64,000 nt of DNA from an uncultured Roseobacter sp. GTDB lineage: Bacteria > Pseudomonadota > Alphaproteobacteria > Rhodobacterales > Rhodobacteraceae. Positions 17,608 through 25,809 of this stretch are shown here, in pieces. Location of the stretch: the NCBI RefSeq assembly GCF_947499265.1, contig NZ_CANMNK010000008.1, forward strand, positions 149,773 through 213,772, in the 5' to 3' direction. The position numbers and the translations under genes were made by a program. How positions within the stretch are numbered: position 1 is the first letter of the stretch; each line of letters begins with the position of its first letter. Under the pieces are notes generated by a model. The model was not told the DNA's origin. It saw only the letters and a program-made list of their open reading frames with translations, and did not search any database.

Positions 17608-17904
17608 TCAGCCGGTCGCGGATGTCGCTCGCCGCACCTGCACCGCGCTCAAAACGGCGGATGCTGTGAACAAAAGAAAGCCTCGTGCGGGCAACGGTAC
17701 GGCAGATGTCTGAGTCTTGGTGAACCGCGCAAATGTTGCAGGGGGAGCCGTTGAGAAGCCCGAGGAATGCGCAGTGGCGGTAGTCAAATTGAAACTGTCT
17801 GCAGGACCTGATCCAGGCTGATTTCCAAAGAGGGTCACAGATGCTCTGGCCGCGAAGCCCGATCTGGCGGTGAGCGCGGCGAGAGCGAGGGTTTTAATGA
17901 TCAC
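17608..17904 (-). CDS. Small VPLPA-CTERM surface protein
   Basis: 98 aa from GTG 17904, with AAGGAG eight bases upstream; an overlapping ATG goes straight into a stop, and longer in-frame starts lack a ribosome site. A short signal-like N-terminus (IIKTLALAALTA) is followed by about 50 Ser/Thr/Ala-rich residues. The end reads SAVPLPARGFLLFTASAVLS then VRR, which is the VPLPA motif, hydrophobic helix and basic tail of exosortase substrates. Such proteins are trimmed and anchored at the cell surface. The body is much shorter than in typical family members. No exosortase lies in the window. Confidence 0.65.
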   Translation of the reverse strand: MIIKTLALAALTARSGFAARASVTLFGNQPGSGPADSFNLTTATAHSSGFSTAPPATFARFTKTQTSAVPLPARGFLLFTASAVLSAVQVRRATSATG

Positions 17905-18224
17905 ATCAATGTCTCCTTTAAAATGGTCCTGCTCGACAGGTGTCCGGAACATTTCATGCGCACGAAAAATGCCGTGTGCGACTGCGCGCTGTGCAAGACG
18001 CGGGTCGCCCACGGGCGCATGGCCTGTACGTGCCTCACGGAAGTTCCCGTCAGAGTTGAAGTGCGCGTCAATTACAGGCATCATCAAAGCCAGTTTTGTT
18101 GCGCGAAGAAAACGGGGTGGCGGTCATTTGACCCAAACGCGCTCAAATTTGTCCCAAATGAAGGCAGTTGGGCGCGGCGAATTCGCATACAAGACTGGAA
18201 ATGAAGACTGTCGATTGGGGGCCG

Positions 18225-19982
18225 ATGATCAGGACATATGTGATTGCCTGCGTTCTGCTTTTGCTGTCGCTCAGCGCCGGATCCACCGGGGCAGAAGGCA
18301 CCGCAGGGCCAGCCGCTGCCTGCTTGCAGGCGGGAGATGTGCCTCCCATGGCGCACGCGTTATCCGATGCGCCGGATGATCGGTTGCGTCCGCTGCGGGC
18401 GGAGTATTTTCTCGATCATACGGCCGCCATCGGGCCGGACAGCATAATCGCTCAAGCTTTCCAGCCCCGCACCTGCAGCGGCATTTTTGCCGCGCCATTG
18501 CCCTCCCAGGCGCTGTGGCTGAGATTTGCGCTGTCGAACCCGCATGACGGCACACGCCACTGGGTGATCGGCCTGATGGAGACGATCTTTGACGAGGTGA
18601 TCCTCTTCGAAGAACAGGGCGGGACGCTGTCCGAAGTAGCGCGAACCGGTCGCACCGTTGACCTTGCGGACAGGGATAACACCGCCATCCGGACGGGTTT
18701 CGACGTTACCATGCAGCCGGAGGATGACCGGGTGTTCTATCTGCGTCTTGGTGGCACCTTCGCCCCCACCATCACCGCGGTGATCATGTCCGCAGACCTA
18801 TTCTTCGGCTGGAGCACGCTGAAATTGATCATGACCGCCCTTTTTCTGGGATATGTCGCGACAATCGCGCTTTTCAGCCTGATCGTGTTCCGGCAGATCG
18901 ATGTGCGTTTCTATCAATACTATACGCTCTACGTCCTGTGCCTGTTTATCTATTCGTTCATCTATGATGGCTGGCTGAGCAAATTCTTCGGCGTGACGCT
19001 TCCTGTGACCACACTTGCGCCGGTCACTGAATTCTTCGCCGGGCTGGGTACCTTGGCGATTGTGCAATACTGCCGCGTCTTGCTAAATGTCCAAGAAGAT
19101 ACATGGGTTTGGCAGCGTCTCTTCACGTTGCTGTCGGCAGTGGTGATCGTCGTGATCGGGCTGGCGGTGGTGGACCCTTGGCAGCTCTCCGGGCCGCTGC
19201 ATCTGATCTACTTCATCAGCCCGTTGATCCTGCTGACCATCGCGATCCGCAAGATCATGGCCGGGCTGCCACAGGCCAAACCCATTGCCTGCGCGTTGTT
19301 GTCGTTGAGTTTGGGGCTCTTCATTGCGGTCTATTTTTTCATCTTTCCGATGAACATCACCGGCGCGACCTATGCCTATGATCTGGTGCTGCTGCGCCCG
19401 TTGTCCTGGGGCTACTATCTGGCCATTGTCGGTGAAACGCTGTTCATGATGATGGCCATCTCGACCATGGTGCGCGCCATGCAAACAGAGCGGCGCTCGG
19501 CGGTCGTCGAACTCGCAACGCTTGGACAGCAGGTCAAAGACATCAAGCAACAGCACCGTGAAGCGGAAAAGACAACAACCGCGCGCCTGGAGGCGCTGGA
19601 GACCGCTCTGGCGGATGATCCGGAGAACAAAGAGCACCTGTCCGCCCGGCAGCAGTTTCTGGAGCAGGCCACGGAAAGCGTTCTCGATCACATCGCCGAT
19701 CAGGAGTTTGGCGTCGAGAGGCTGGCCTCCGCACTGGCCGTCAGTCAAAAGACACTTGGCCGCCGGTTGAAGGCGGCGAACGGGCAGTCGCCTGCGTCTT
19801 TCATCCGGTCTGTGCGTCTCAATTTTGCGCGCAATCTGATCCTGCTGGATCAATACAATACGGTCGCAGAGGTCGCCCACGCTGCCGGTTTTTCCAGTGT
19901 CAGCAACTTTGCCAAACATTATCGGCAAGAGTTTGGCGAGGCCCCAAGCAGGTCAATCAGCGTTCTGAGAAGCATTCAATAG
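18225..19982 (+). CDS. Membrane-bound AraC-type regulator with 7TM-DISM sensor
   Basis: 585 aa from ATG 18225 (ATG 18201 is also possible). A signal peptide precedes a 7TMR-DISM extracellular domain (about 30-190, with LWLRFALSNP). Seven hydrophobic helices (about 195-420) and a coiled coil (about 430-475) follow. The protein ends with an AraC helix-turn-helix pair: FGVERLASALAVSQKTLGRRL and VAEVAHAAGFSSVSNFAKHY. The DISM module senses small ligands and is usually joined to kinases or cyclases. Here the output binds DNA directly, making a membrane-tethered one-component switch. It is divergent from the VPLPA-CTERM gene, a likely target. The architecture is clear; the ligand is unknown. Confidence 0.85.
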   Translation: MIRTYVIACVLLLLSLSAGSTGAEGTAGPAAACLQAGDVPPMAHALSDAPDDRLRPLRAEYFLDHTAAIGPDSIIAQAFQPRTCSGIFAAPLPSQALWLRFALSNPHDGTRHWVIGLMETIFDEVILFEEQGGTLSEVARTGRTVDLADRDNTAIRTGFDVTMQPEDDRVFYLRLGGTFAPTITAVIMSADLFFGWSTLKLIMTALFLGYVATIALFSLIVFRQIDVRFYQYYTLYVLCLFIYSFIYDGWLSKFFGVTLPVTTLAPVTEFFAGLGTLAIVQYCRVLLNVQEDTWVWQRLFTLLSAVVIVVIGLAVVDPWQLSGPLHLIYFISPLILLTIAIRKIMAGLPQAKPIACALLSLSLGLFIAVYFFIFPMNITGATYAYDLVLLRPLSWGYYLAIVGETLFMMMAISTMVRAMQTERRSAVVELATLGQQVKDIKQQHREAEKTTTARLEALETALADDPENKEHLSARQQFLEQATESVLDHIADQEFGVERLASALAVSQKTLGRRLKAANGQSPASFIRSVRLNFARNLILLDQYNTVAEVAHAAGFSSVSNFAKHYRQEFGEAPSRSISVLRSIQ

Positions 19983-20110
19983 CGCGCCGCATGGAGCAAA
20001 TATCTCAAGGGCATATCCTTGAACGCAGCTTGGTTCGCATTAAGGGCGGAAGAATTGCCGCCATTTCTGCGGAACGTCAGGGGCAACCGCCGTCCATAGG
20101 GCGAAACGGA

Positions 20111-20389
20111 TCAGAAGCGTGTCTCGTTATACTCGTCGATCAGGTTCCGCGCCTTGAGCTCACAATCATTGGGGCTGTCAAGAATGCACGTGCGGGCAAG
20201 ACCTCTGTAAACAACGCTGGTCTGCGAATAGGTGCCATTCGGACCCTCCAGCAGGCGCGTTCTCAACTCATATCGTTCGCCGCCGTAGAACCCGCCCTCC
20301 AAGACCGCAGGGGTACGTGTTTCTTCGCTGATGGTCGCACATGCGCTCAGCATCATAGTCGCCGCGATGACAATAATTCTCAGGGACAT
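20111..20389 (-). CDS. Small predicted lipoprotein
   Basis: 92 aa from ATG 20389, with a GGAG box seven bases upstream. The signal peptide ends in the lipobox LSAC, so the mature protein begins at a lipidated cysteine. The rest is a short polar domain with two further cysteines (ARTCILDSPNDCELKAR) that could form a disulfide. No family recognised. Flanked by intergenic gaps on both sides, so probably transcribed alone. Confidence 0.65.
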   Translation of the reverse strand: MSLRIIVIAATMMLSACATISEETRTPAVLEGGFYGGERYELRTRLLEGPNGTYSQTSVVYRGLARTCILDSPNDCELKARNLIDEYNETRF

Positions 20390-20602
20390 AACTCTACTCC
20401 GTACTTTTAACCACAAACCAAACATAGAGCGCAGAAGCGCTCGAAACAGTTCCTTTTTCCGGTGATGTCACGGATTTGATCTCGCGTCAGGTGGTTTGTG
20501 GCGCACCTTGTTGCCTAATTCCGCTTATGAAGCGCTAGTTTCTGATGAGGAGTAAAGCCGTCTGTTGGGGATGTCTTTGCGGTACGGCTGCGAAAAATTC
20601 TT

Positions 20603-20902
20603 CTAGCAGCTGTTGCCAGCTTGGCCGCGGGCCAACTCCGACCTGTCCGCATAGACAAAACCGCGGACCTGCGGCCCTTCGAAAGACATGATATGTCCGG
20701 CTTTTCGCGCGAAACACGCGCAATTCACGTCACTTCTGTTGGATCGGCAGTAGGCCAATTCGCCAATGACATGGGTTTGATAGGCTGCGTCCGCTTCTAC
20801 AGCGGGGCCGCGTGTCGTCAACGGTGGGAACAAGAAGCCAACCACCACCACACAGGCAATGCCTGCGGCAACATAGAGGGAGAACGCGCTTTCACCAGCC
20901 AT
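20603..20902 (-). CDS. Small membrane-anchored protein with cysteine cluster
   Basis: 99 aa from ATG 20902; GAGG lies five bases upstream, and a GTG two codons earlier is the alternative. One hydrophobic helix (about 8-27) is followed by an exported region containing three closely spaced cysteines (YCRSNRSDVNCACF) and a C-terminal Cys. Not recognised as a known family. The neighbours are a lipoprotein and a phosphatase-like gene, all minus strand but separated by more than 100 bases. Confidence 0.55.
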   Translation of the reverse strand: MAGESAFSLYVAAGIACVVVVGFLFPPLTTRGPAVEADAAYQTHVIGELAYCRSNRSDVNCACFARKAGHIMSFEGPQVRGFVYADRSELARGQAGNSC

Positions 20903-21023
20903 TGGCACCTCGAGACGCCCCCAAATACTGTATTTCAGATAAGAAACTCGCTCAAGACATTGAAAACGAGCGATTTAAGTAAAATCCTCTCGTTACTTTG
21001 CAGCCATGTGCGGGGGTTCTGGG

Positions 21024-21503
21024 TCAGTAGTCGTCCCCTGAATACCTGTTGGGCAGATGAACACTCTGCGCGTCCCCGATGAACGCGGCCCAAACGCCCC
21101 CAGGGCGCCAAATGCCGTCCATCAACTCAAAGGCCGCCTCTTTCGAAAGGCTGCGGCCGGATTGCGCATGGCGATAGAAAAAAGCGGTCACCCTTGCGTT
21201 GTAGATGCAATGCACATGTACCGGCTGATCCTCAAGCTGCTCCAGCGCCGCGCAGAAGGCATCGAAGTCGTCCTGCGTCGGGTTCTCGAAATCCACCGGA
21301 ATGTAGACATATTCCATCCCCAGGGCGGTTACCGTCCCCGCTTCGTCCGCTAGCGCGCCCTTGTTGGAATGCGGCCCGAGGTTAATGATGTGGGTCACCC
21401 CCAAATCCTTGATTTTGGAGAGTTGGTTTTCCGTGGGCTGACCGGACAGGCTGATTTTGTCATTGATCCGACGCCAGTTCAGGATTTCGGGTATATTCCG
21501 CAT
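21024..21503 (-). CDS. Protein tyrosine phosphatase-like protein (DSP/TIGR01244-type)
   Basis: 159 aa from ATG 21503, preceded by GGAG at a six-base spacing. The N-terminus (SLSGQPTENQL) and the following VTHIINLGPHSN strand-loop are typical of the small family related to the phosphatase-like domain of beta-lactamase-hydrolase proteins. The signature loop is VHCIYNARVTAF. It has Cys and Arg separated by four residues rather than five as in classical CX5R phosphatases. An ordinary tyrosine phosphatase activity is therefore uncertain, and sulfur transfer or lipid-phosphate action are alternatives. It appears to be a stand-alone gene. Confidence 0.75.
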   Translation of the reverse strand: MRNIPEILNWRRINDKISLSGQPTENQLSKIKDLGVTHIINLGPHSNKGALADEAGTVTALGMEYVYIPVDFENPTQDDFDAFCAALEQLEDQPVHVHCIYNARVTAFFYRHAQSGRSLSKEAAFELMDGIWRPGGVWAAFIGDAQSVHLPNRYSGDDY

Positions 21504-21679
21504 GGTTTTCTCCAATCACATGCTGGTTTGGCCTTGGTGGCTGAGAAGCAGGGTTTCATGCGCATTAAAACTGGAGCCGGTATCCCGGAAATCCACTTTC
21601 GTACGAGAGGTCGCGCGAGGCCTTGGCCGCTCGCCCCAGCTTGAACGACCCTTCGCGCCGATATCCCCTCAGGGCGCAT

Positions 21680-22150
21680 TTACGTCTGCGGCGCGGCACC
21701 CTCGCTGTTTTTGAACTGAGCGACCCAATTCGTGTGCTCTTCTGAAATCATCGCCTCGACTCTTTCGGCCAAAAGCCGCGTGCGCTTTTCCACATCCGCA
21801 TCGGTATAGGGCCCGGACCCGGCCATGTAGAGATACTTTTCATGCCGCAGCGCCTCACAGGAGGAGCGATATTTCTGCCAGTTTTGCCGGTAGCTTCCCA
21901 GCTCCTGAAACCCCTCCAGCACCAGAACAAGCGCACCCAGCGCGCCGGGCACAACGGCCTTGGTAGGGTCGATCAAGGACACAACCGGAATAGCCGCCGC
22001 GATTATGATTTGCAGGGATTTCAAGGCGAAATACCGGCGTTGCGACGTTACGCTTTTGGCATCGTACCAGGCGATCTGGTTTTCAAGACGCGGGTAATTG
22101 CTGTCGTCTGCGGGTGTGGAATGCGCGGTGGTTTTATCCTCTGGTGGCAC
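21680..22150 (-). CDS. DUF4231 (SLATT-like) membrane protein
   Basis: 156 aa from GTG 22150, with GGAG nine bases upstream. A helix beginning IAWYDAKSVTSQRRYFALK leads into two adjacent membrane segments (about 45-82). A cytoplasmic helical tail follows with GFQELGSYRQNWQKYRSSCEAL and KYLYMAGSGPY. This is the DUF4231 pattern. DUF4231 belongs to the SLATT group of two-helix proteins, for which pore formation in nucleotide-triggered defence has been proposed. No nucleotide cyclase or nuclease partner is next to it here, so a defence role is not supported by context. Confidence 0.75.
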   Translation of the reverse strand: MPPEDKTTAHSTPADDSNYPRLENQIAWYDAKSVTSQRRYFALKSLQIIIAAAIPVVSLIDPTKAVVPGALGALVLVLEGFQELGSYRQNWQKYRSSCEALRHEKYLYMAGSGPYTDADVEKRTRLLAERVEAMISEEHTNWVAQFKNSEGAAPQT

Positions 22151-22345
22151 TAATCATCTCCAGTCTTCAAAACCTCAACACTACGCGGCTCTTTGCGCCG
22201 ACGCCACTATGTTGTCCCGGTTCAGAGGGCCGCGCCCCACTGTGCACGACAACGCGCGCCAAATGTGGTACACTCGCTTCAATTGATCTCTTTGGAACGA
22301 CCTACAACTCTTTTCACTGCTCCGACCGGAGCGACGGAGGATGGC

Positions 22346-23218
22346 ATGGTTCAGACAATTGGTAACCCACTCTCTTGGATTGCTCAGGCTTTTGGCGGCA
22401 GCGCTCAGGGCATCAGTACCGGCGTGCAGGAATTGGGGGGCGCAGAGGATGGTCAGGTGCAGATCCGCGACATTGATCTGTCTCATCTCAAGGAAGCGCT
22501 CAGCAAAGGACGTGCAGATTTTCTGGCCCTGCGCACGGATGTGATTTTCATCGTGGTGATCTATCCGATCGTGGGCTTGATGCTGACCTGGTTTGCGCTG
22601 AACAATCAGGTCCTCTATTTGCTGTTCCCGCTGGTTTCGGGCTTTGCGCTGTTGGGGCCGGTTGCAGCGGTTGGGCTTTACGAAATGAGCCGACGACGGG
22701 AGCAGAGGGTGAAAACCGGGTGGGGGGATGGCTTCAGGGTTGTGACCTCTCCGTCCATTTTCCCTATTCTCGTATTGGGCGGGTTCCTGGCCGCGATATT
22801 TTTTGTCTGGATGATCTGCGCGCACTTCATTTATGGCCTGACCCTGGGGCCCGGGACACCGGACTCAATTTCAGGTTTCTTGCAGGATGCGCTTACAACT
22901 TTTCCGGGTTGGATGATGATTTTGGTGGGCAGTGGTGTCGGCTTTGTCTTTGCCGCTGTTGTCTTGGCGATTAGCTTTGTCTCTTTTCCGCTTCTTGTGG
23001 ACCGCAGCGTCGGATTGCCGGTTGCGGTGGTCACCTCACTGAACATCGCCAAGCGTAATCCAAGGACCGTTGCCGCCTGGGGCGCCATTGTGGTGGCGCT
23101 GCTTTCCATTGGCGTCATCACCCTCTTTGTGGGGCTCATCTTCGTGTTGCCGATCCTGGGGCACGCCACGTGGCACCTCTATCGGCAGGCGGTGGTGCCA
23201 CTGTCCGACGCTTCTTGA
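22346..23218 (+). CDS. DUF2189 integral membrane protein
   Basis: 290 aa from ATG 22346, with GGAGG at 22336-22340 deciding the start. About six membrane helices follow a short soluble N-terminus. Family hallmarks are the IRDIDLSHLKEALSKGRADF entry, YEMSRRREQ after the second helix, the FPLLVDRSVG loop before the fifth helix and a terminal LGHATWHLYRQ. DUF2189 proteins are common in alphaproteobacteria, sometimes near cytochrome oxidase genes, and have no assigned role. It is divergent from the DUF4231 gene. Confidence 0.85.
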   Translation: MVQTIGNPLSWIAQAFGGSAQGISTGVQELGGAEDGQVQIRDIDLSHLKEALSKGRADFLALRTDVIFIVVIYPIVGLMLTWFALNNQVLYLLFPLVSGFALLGPVAAVGLYEMSRRREQRVKTGWGDGFRVVTSPSIFPILVLGGFLAAIFFVWMICAHFIYGLTLGPGTPDSISGFLQDALTTFPGWMMILVGSGVGFVFAAVVLAISFVSFPLLVDRSVGLPVAVVTSLNIAKRNPRTVAAWGAIVVALLSIGVITLFVGLIFVLPILGHATWHLYRQAVVPLSDAS

Positions 23219-23716
23219 TCGCTGGCTGAAGATATCGGGTGACTAATCCTCAGCTGGGGGTTCCTATTGCCTTGTTTTACATGGTGAAATGGCGCTCTTT
23301 GCCGTCATCGATGTACTCTTGACGTTGCGTGGTGGCAATATTTTCCCGTTATCTTTGTGCCCGTAGCCGTTTTGAAAGCGGGATACGCTTGCCATTGATG
23401 GTGCTCGGGCTTTTCAGCGTCGCGCGGCCTTAACATAATCGAAAATCCTTACTCATTTTGATCTGACGCTTTCTGACAATTCGGGCATTGACCGCCATAT
23501 GGGCAGATGATCGGCTGCATGTTGCTGGCCGGATCTGAATTCCGCAGCCGGACCAGATGCACAGGCTGTATTTTCCTGTAAAATGACATCATCACAGGAA
23601 CAAAACGCGGTGACCCACGGAGGGAATTTGCAAAACCCTAGATTGTATATAAACTCGATTAATATTTTTGGGATTCGTTTGAATAGTTCTTTGAAAGCAG
23701 TCTGGGGGCTGTGAAA
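23219..23716. other. Long leader region upstream of the envelope cluster
   Basis: 498 bases without a credible gene, falling in GC toward the right end (from about 23585). A TATATAAA-rich stretch near 23645-23652 could hold the promoter of the gene at 23717. No terminator for the DUF2189 gene was found. Confidence 0.4.
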
Positions 23717-25408
23717 ATGTCGGATTTGGCCAAAGAAGAGAGCGCAGAAAGCGCTGGCAAATCACAAAGCGCGTCGAAAGTAACCGCACATGATCTTCTG
23801 TCCACCGATTGGGAGGACAGATTGGCGGAAGCACGTGCCAAGCGTCAAAAACTGCTCGAAGCCAAAGGAAAATCCGGCAAGAAGCCCGTGGTGAAACGCC
23901 CGCGCTTTCTGGACGAAGAGGGGATGCAGCCCTTTGCCCCCGTCGCGCCGCGGCCGATGGCCGCCCCCGTGCCAGATGCGATGGATGAAGATCCGACACC
24001 TGCGCAGGCTGATCCGGCGCAAGAGGCGGCCAGTCTGGCCGCAGCATTCCGCGAAGAGGGGGTGGTGACACAACCGGTACGTGGAAAGCTTTTTCCAGCA
24101 TCCATCCCGCGGGTCGCGACCGTGGTATTCGCCTGTTTCTTCGGGCTTGGATTTGGCATGGTCCTGAGCTTTGGCGCGGTTGTCGGCATGGGTTGGGTCT
24201 CGCTGACGGATGTTGCCCCGCAGCAAAATCTTGCCAGCCCGGACATCAAACCCGAAGCGCCAAGCATTTTCTCCGGCTCTGGCCTGAGCCTGCCTGTCGT
24301 GTCGACGATCGGCCAAAATGCAGACCTCAGTTTGCCAAAGCTCACGGCTGTTCAGACAGGTCCGCCCGGCATGCCCAGGCTCTTCGCCGCGTCGGCAGCT
24401 GACAATGCACCCGCCGATGTCCTGTCGCCGGGTCCGCGGCTGAACATCATCGCCCTGACTTCGGAACCGCTCACATATGCCGAGATACACACCGGACCGA
24501 TCGATCTGGCGTTTGCAAGCCCTGTGCGCGGCGATGCGGTACAGCTGCTGACAGGCACAGAACGGATGACAGATGCGCTTCCGGTTTTACCTGAGGTTAG
24601 CAATGTTAAACCTTTGACATTCCTGGCAAGTCTGAATGCTCCGATCCGGGAAAGCCAGGTCCTGGCAAAAGCATTTGCTGCGCAGACCGCGCCGATCCGG
24701 ATGCCCGTGCCGCAGATGTATGAAAGCATGAAAGGCGATCCGCCAGCGACCGTCTGGTCGGAGCCGCTGAAATTGGATGTTTTCTATCCGAATGTGGTGG
24801 ATTGGGCGTCCATTGACCTCGCAGAGCCGGTGACAGGATTGGACGGATCGCAAGCGGACGTGCCGCCGATCAGAGCGCAGAACGCGAGCGTGCTGCCGAC
24901 GGAAACGGTTTCATTCAAACTGCCAGACGTCGGCGGTCCGCCTATCAGCCGACCTGATCTGGCGTTCCGGCTCGGCTTTCGCGGTGACAAGGCCGCACAA
25001 TTCAGCCTCGTTACCTTTGCGCCCACAAACGTGAAGAGCGATGCCTTGGACCGTAACGCCGAGATCCTGACCGCAACCGGCTTTCCGGTTGCATCCGTCA
25101 ACCGTGTCAATTTCAAAGTGTCCAAAACCCACGTCCGTTATTACAGCCCTCAGGACGAACAGGTCGCGCAAGCCGTTGCCGCTGAGGTCGGTGGCATTGC
25201 CCGCGATTTCACCGGCGCACGCAACTCTGCACCGCCCGGTCGCATTGAAGTCTGGATGGCAGGCAACAGAGCTTTCGCAAGCACAAACAACCGGCCCAAG
25301 AGAACGCCCACCGCTGCACAAAGACGCGCCTCTTTGAAGGCGCAACTGGAAAACAGGCTGGTCAACAGTCTGCGGCGCGGGGAACACCTTGGGACGCGGT
25401 CGCCCTAG
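23717..25408 (+). CDS. Membrane-anchored protein with LytR_C-like C-terminal domain
   Basis: 563 aa from ATG 23717, GGGGG eight bases upstream. The N-terminal 130 residues are charged and proline-rich (cytoplasmic, probably disordered). One membrane helix lies near 133-160, then about 250 Pro/Ala/Ser-rich exported residues. The C-terminal fold near 415-520, with a SVNRVNFKVSKTHVRYYSP segment, resembles LytR_C domains of cell-envelope proteins. It heads a run of five same-strand genes that includes two glycosyltransferases, so a role in building or anchoring an envelope glycan is plausible. The domain match is by fold pattern only. Confidence 0.6.
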   Translation: MSDLAKEESAESAGKSQSASKVTAHDLLSTDWEDRLAEARAKRQKLLEAKGKSGKKPVVKRPRFLDEEGMQPFAPVAPRPMAAPVPDAMDEDPTPAQADPAQEAASLAAAFREEGVVTQPVRGKLFPASIPRVATVVFACFFGLGFGMVLSFGAVVGMGWVSLTDVAPQQNLASPDIKPEAPSIFSGSGLSLPVVSTIGQNADLSLPKLTAVQTGPPGMPRLFAASAADNAPADVLSPGPRLNIIALTSEPLTYAEIHTGPIDLAFASPVRGDAVQLLTGTERMTDALPVLPEVSNVKPLTFLASLNAPIRESQVLAKAFAAQTAPIRMPVPQMYESMKGDPPATVWSEPLKLDVFYPNVVDWASIDLAEPVTGLDGSQADVPPIRAQNASVLPTETVSFKLPDVGGPPISRPDLAFRLGFRGDKAAQFSLVTFAPTNVKSDALDRNAEILTATGFPVASVNRVNFKVSKTHVRYYSPQDEQVAQAVAAEVGGIARDFTGARNSAPPGRIEVWMAGNRAFASTNNRPKRTPTAAQRRASLKAQLENRLVNSLRRGEHLGTRSP

Positions 25409-25497
25409 ACCGGGGCAGGGAATAATCGCCCAAGGTTCCCCTGCCCAGACACGCAAGTAGATGACAAGTTTTAGAAGTAATCATTTCGGATGAAGCC

Positions 25498-25806
25498 GTG
25501 GCCAATAACAATCTAATCGCAGTCGTAACAATGCTCGTGCTCATGGGGTCATCCGGTGCGGCACAGCAGGAGCCCTCAATCGACGAATTGCTGACCATCG
25601 AGAAACTCATTGACGGTGGAGACTGGCGCGCGCTTTACACCTACGTCCAGGCCAACCCGAGGCTCACCGCGGGTAGTAGCCCCTTGGCGTCGGAACTGCG
25701 CTCCTTTGTTGATGATGCAAAACGCGGGCTGCTTAACAGGTTCGACGCGCCCCCCGGCAATCAAGCGGCAGCTTCGACCGCGACGTCAAACCAGCGCATC
25801 TACTGA
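25498..25806 (+). CDS. Small exported hypothetical protein
   Basis: 102 aa from GTG 25498. A short signal peptide (about 1-22, ending GAAQQ) precedes a helical region with SIDELLTIEKLI and GDWRALYTYVQANP. A low-complexity Ala/Thr/Ser tail follows. No family recognised. The stop is four bases before the first glycosyltransferase start, so the two are co-transcribed. A later start would remove the signal sequence. Confidence 0.6.
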   Translation: MANNNLIAVVTMLVLMGSSGAAQQEPSIDELLTIEKLIDGGDWRALYTYVQANPRLTAGSSPLASELRSFVDDAKRGLLNRFDAPPGNQAAASTATSNQRIY

Positions 25807-25809
25807 GCC

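Noticed and set aside
21680..23218. A defence island made of the DUF4231 and DUF2189 genes
   Set aside because: The two are divergent, DUF2189 has no defence link, and no sensor or nuclease is present.
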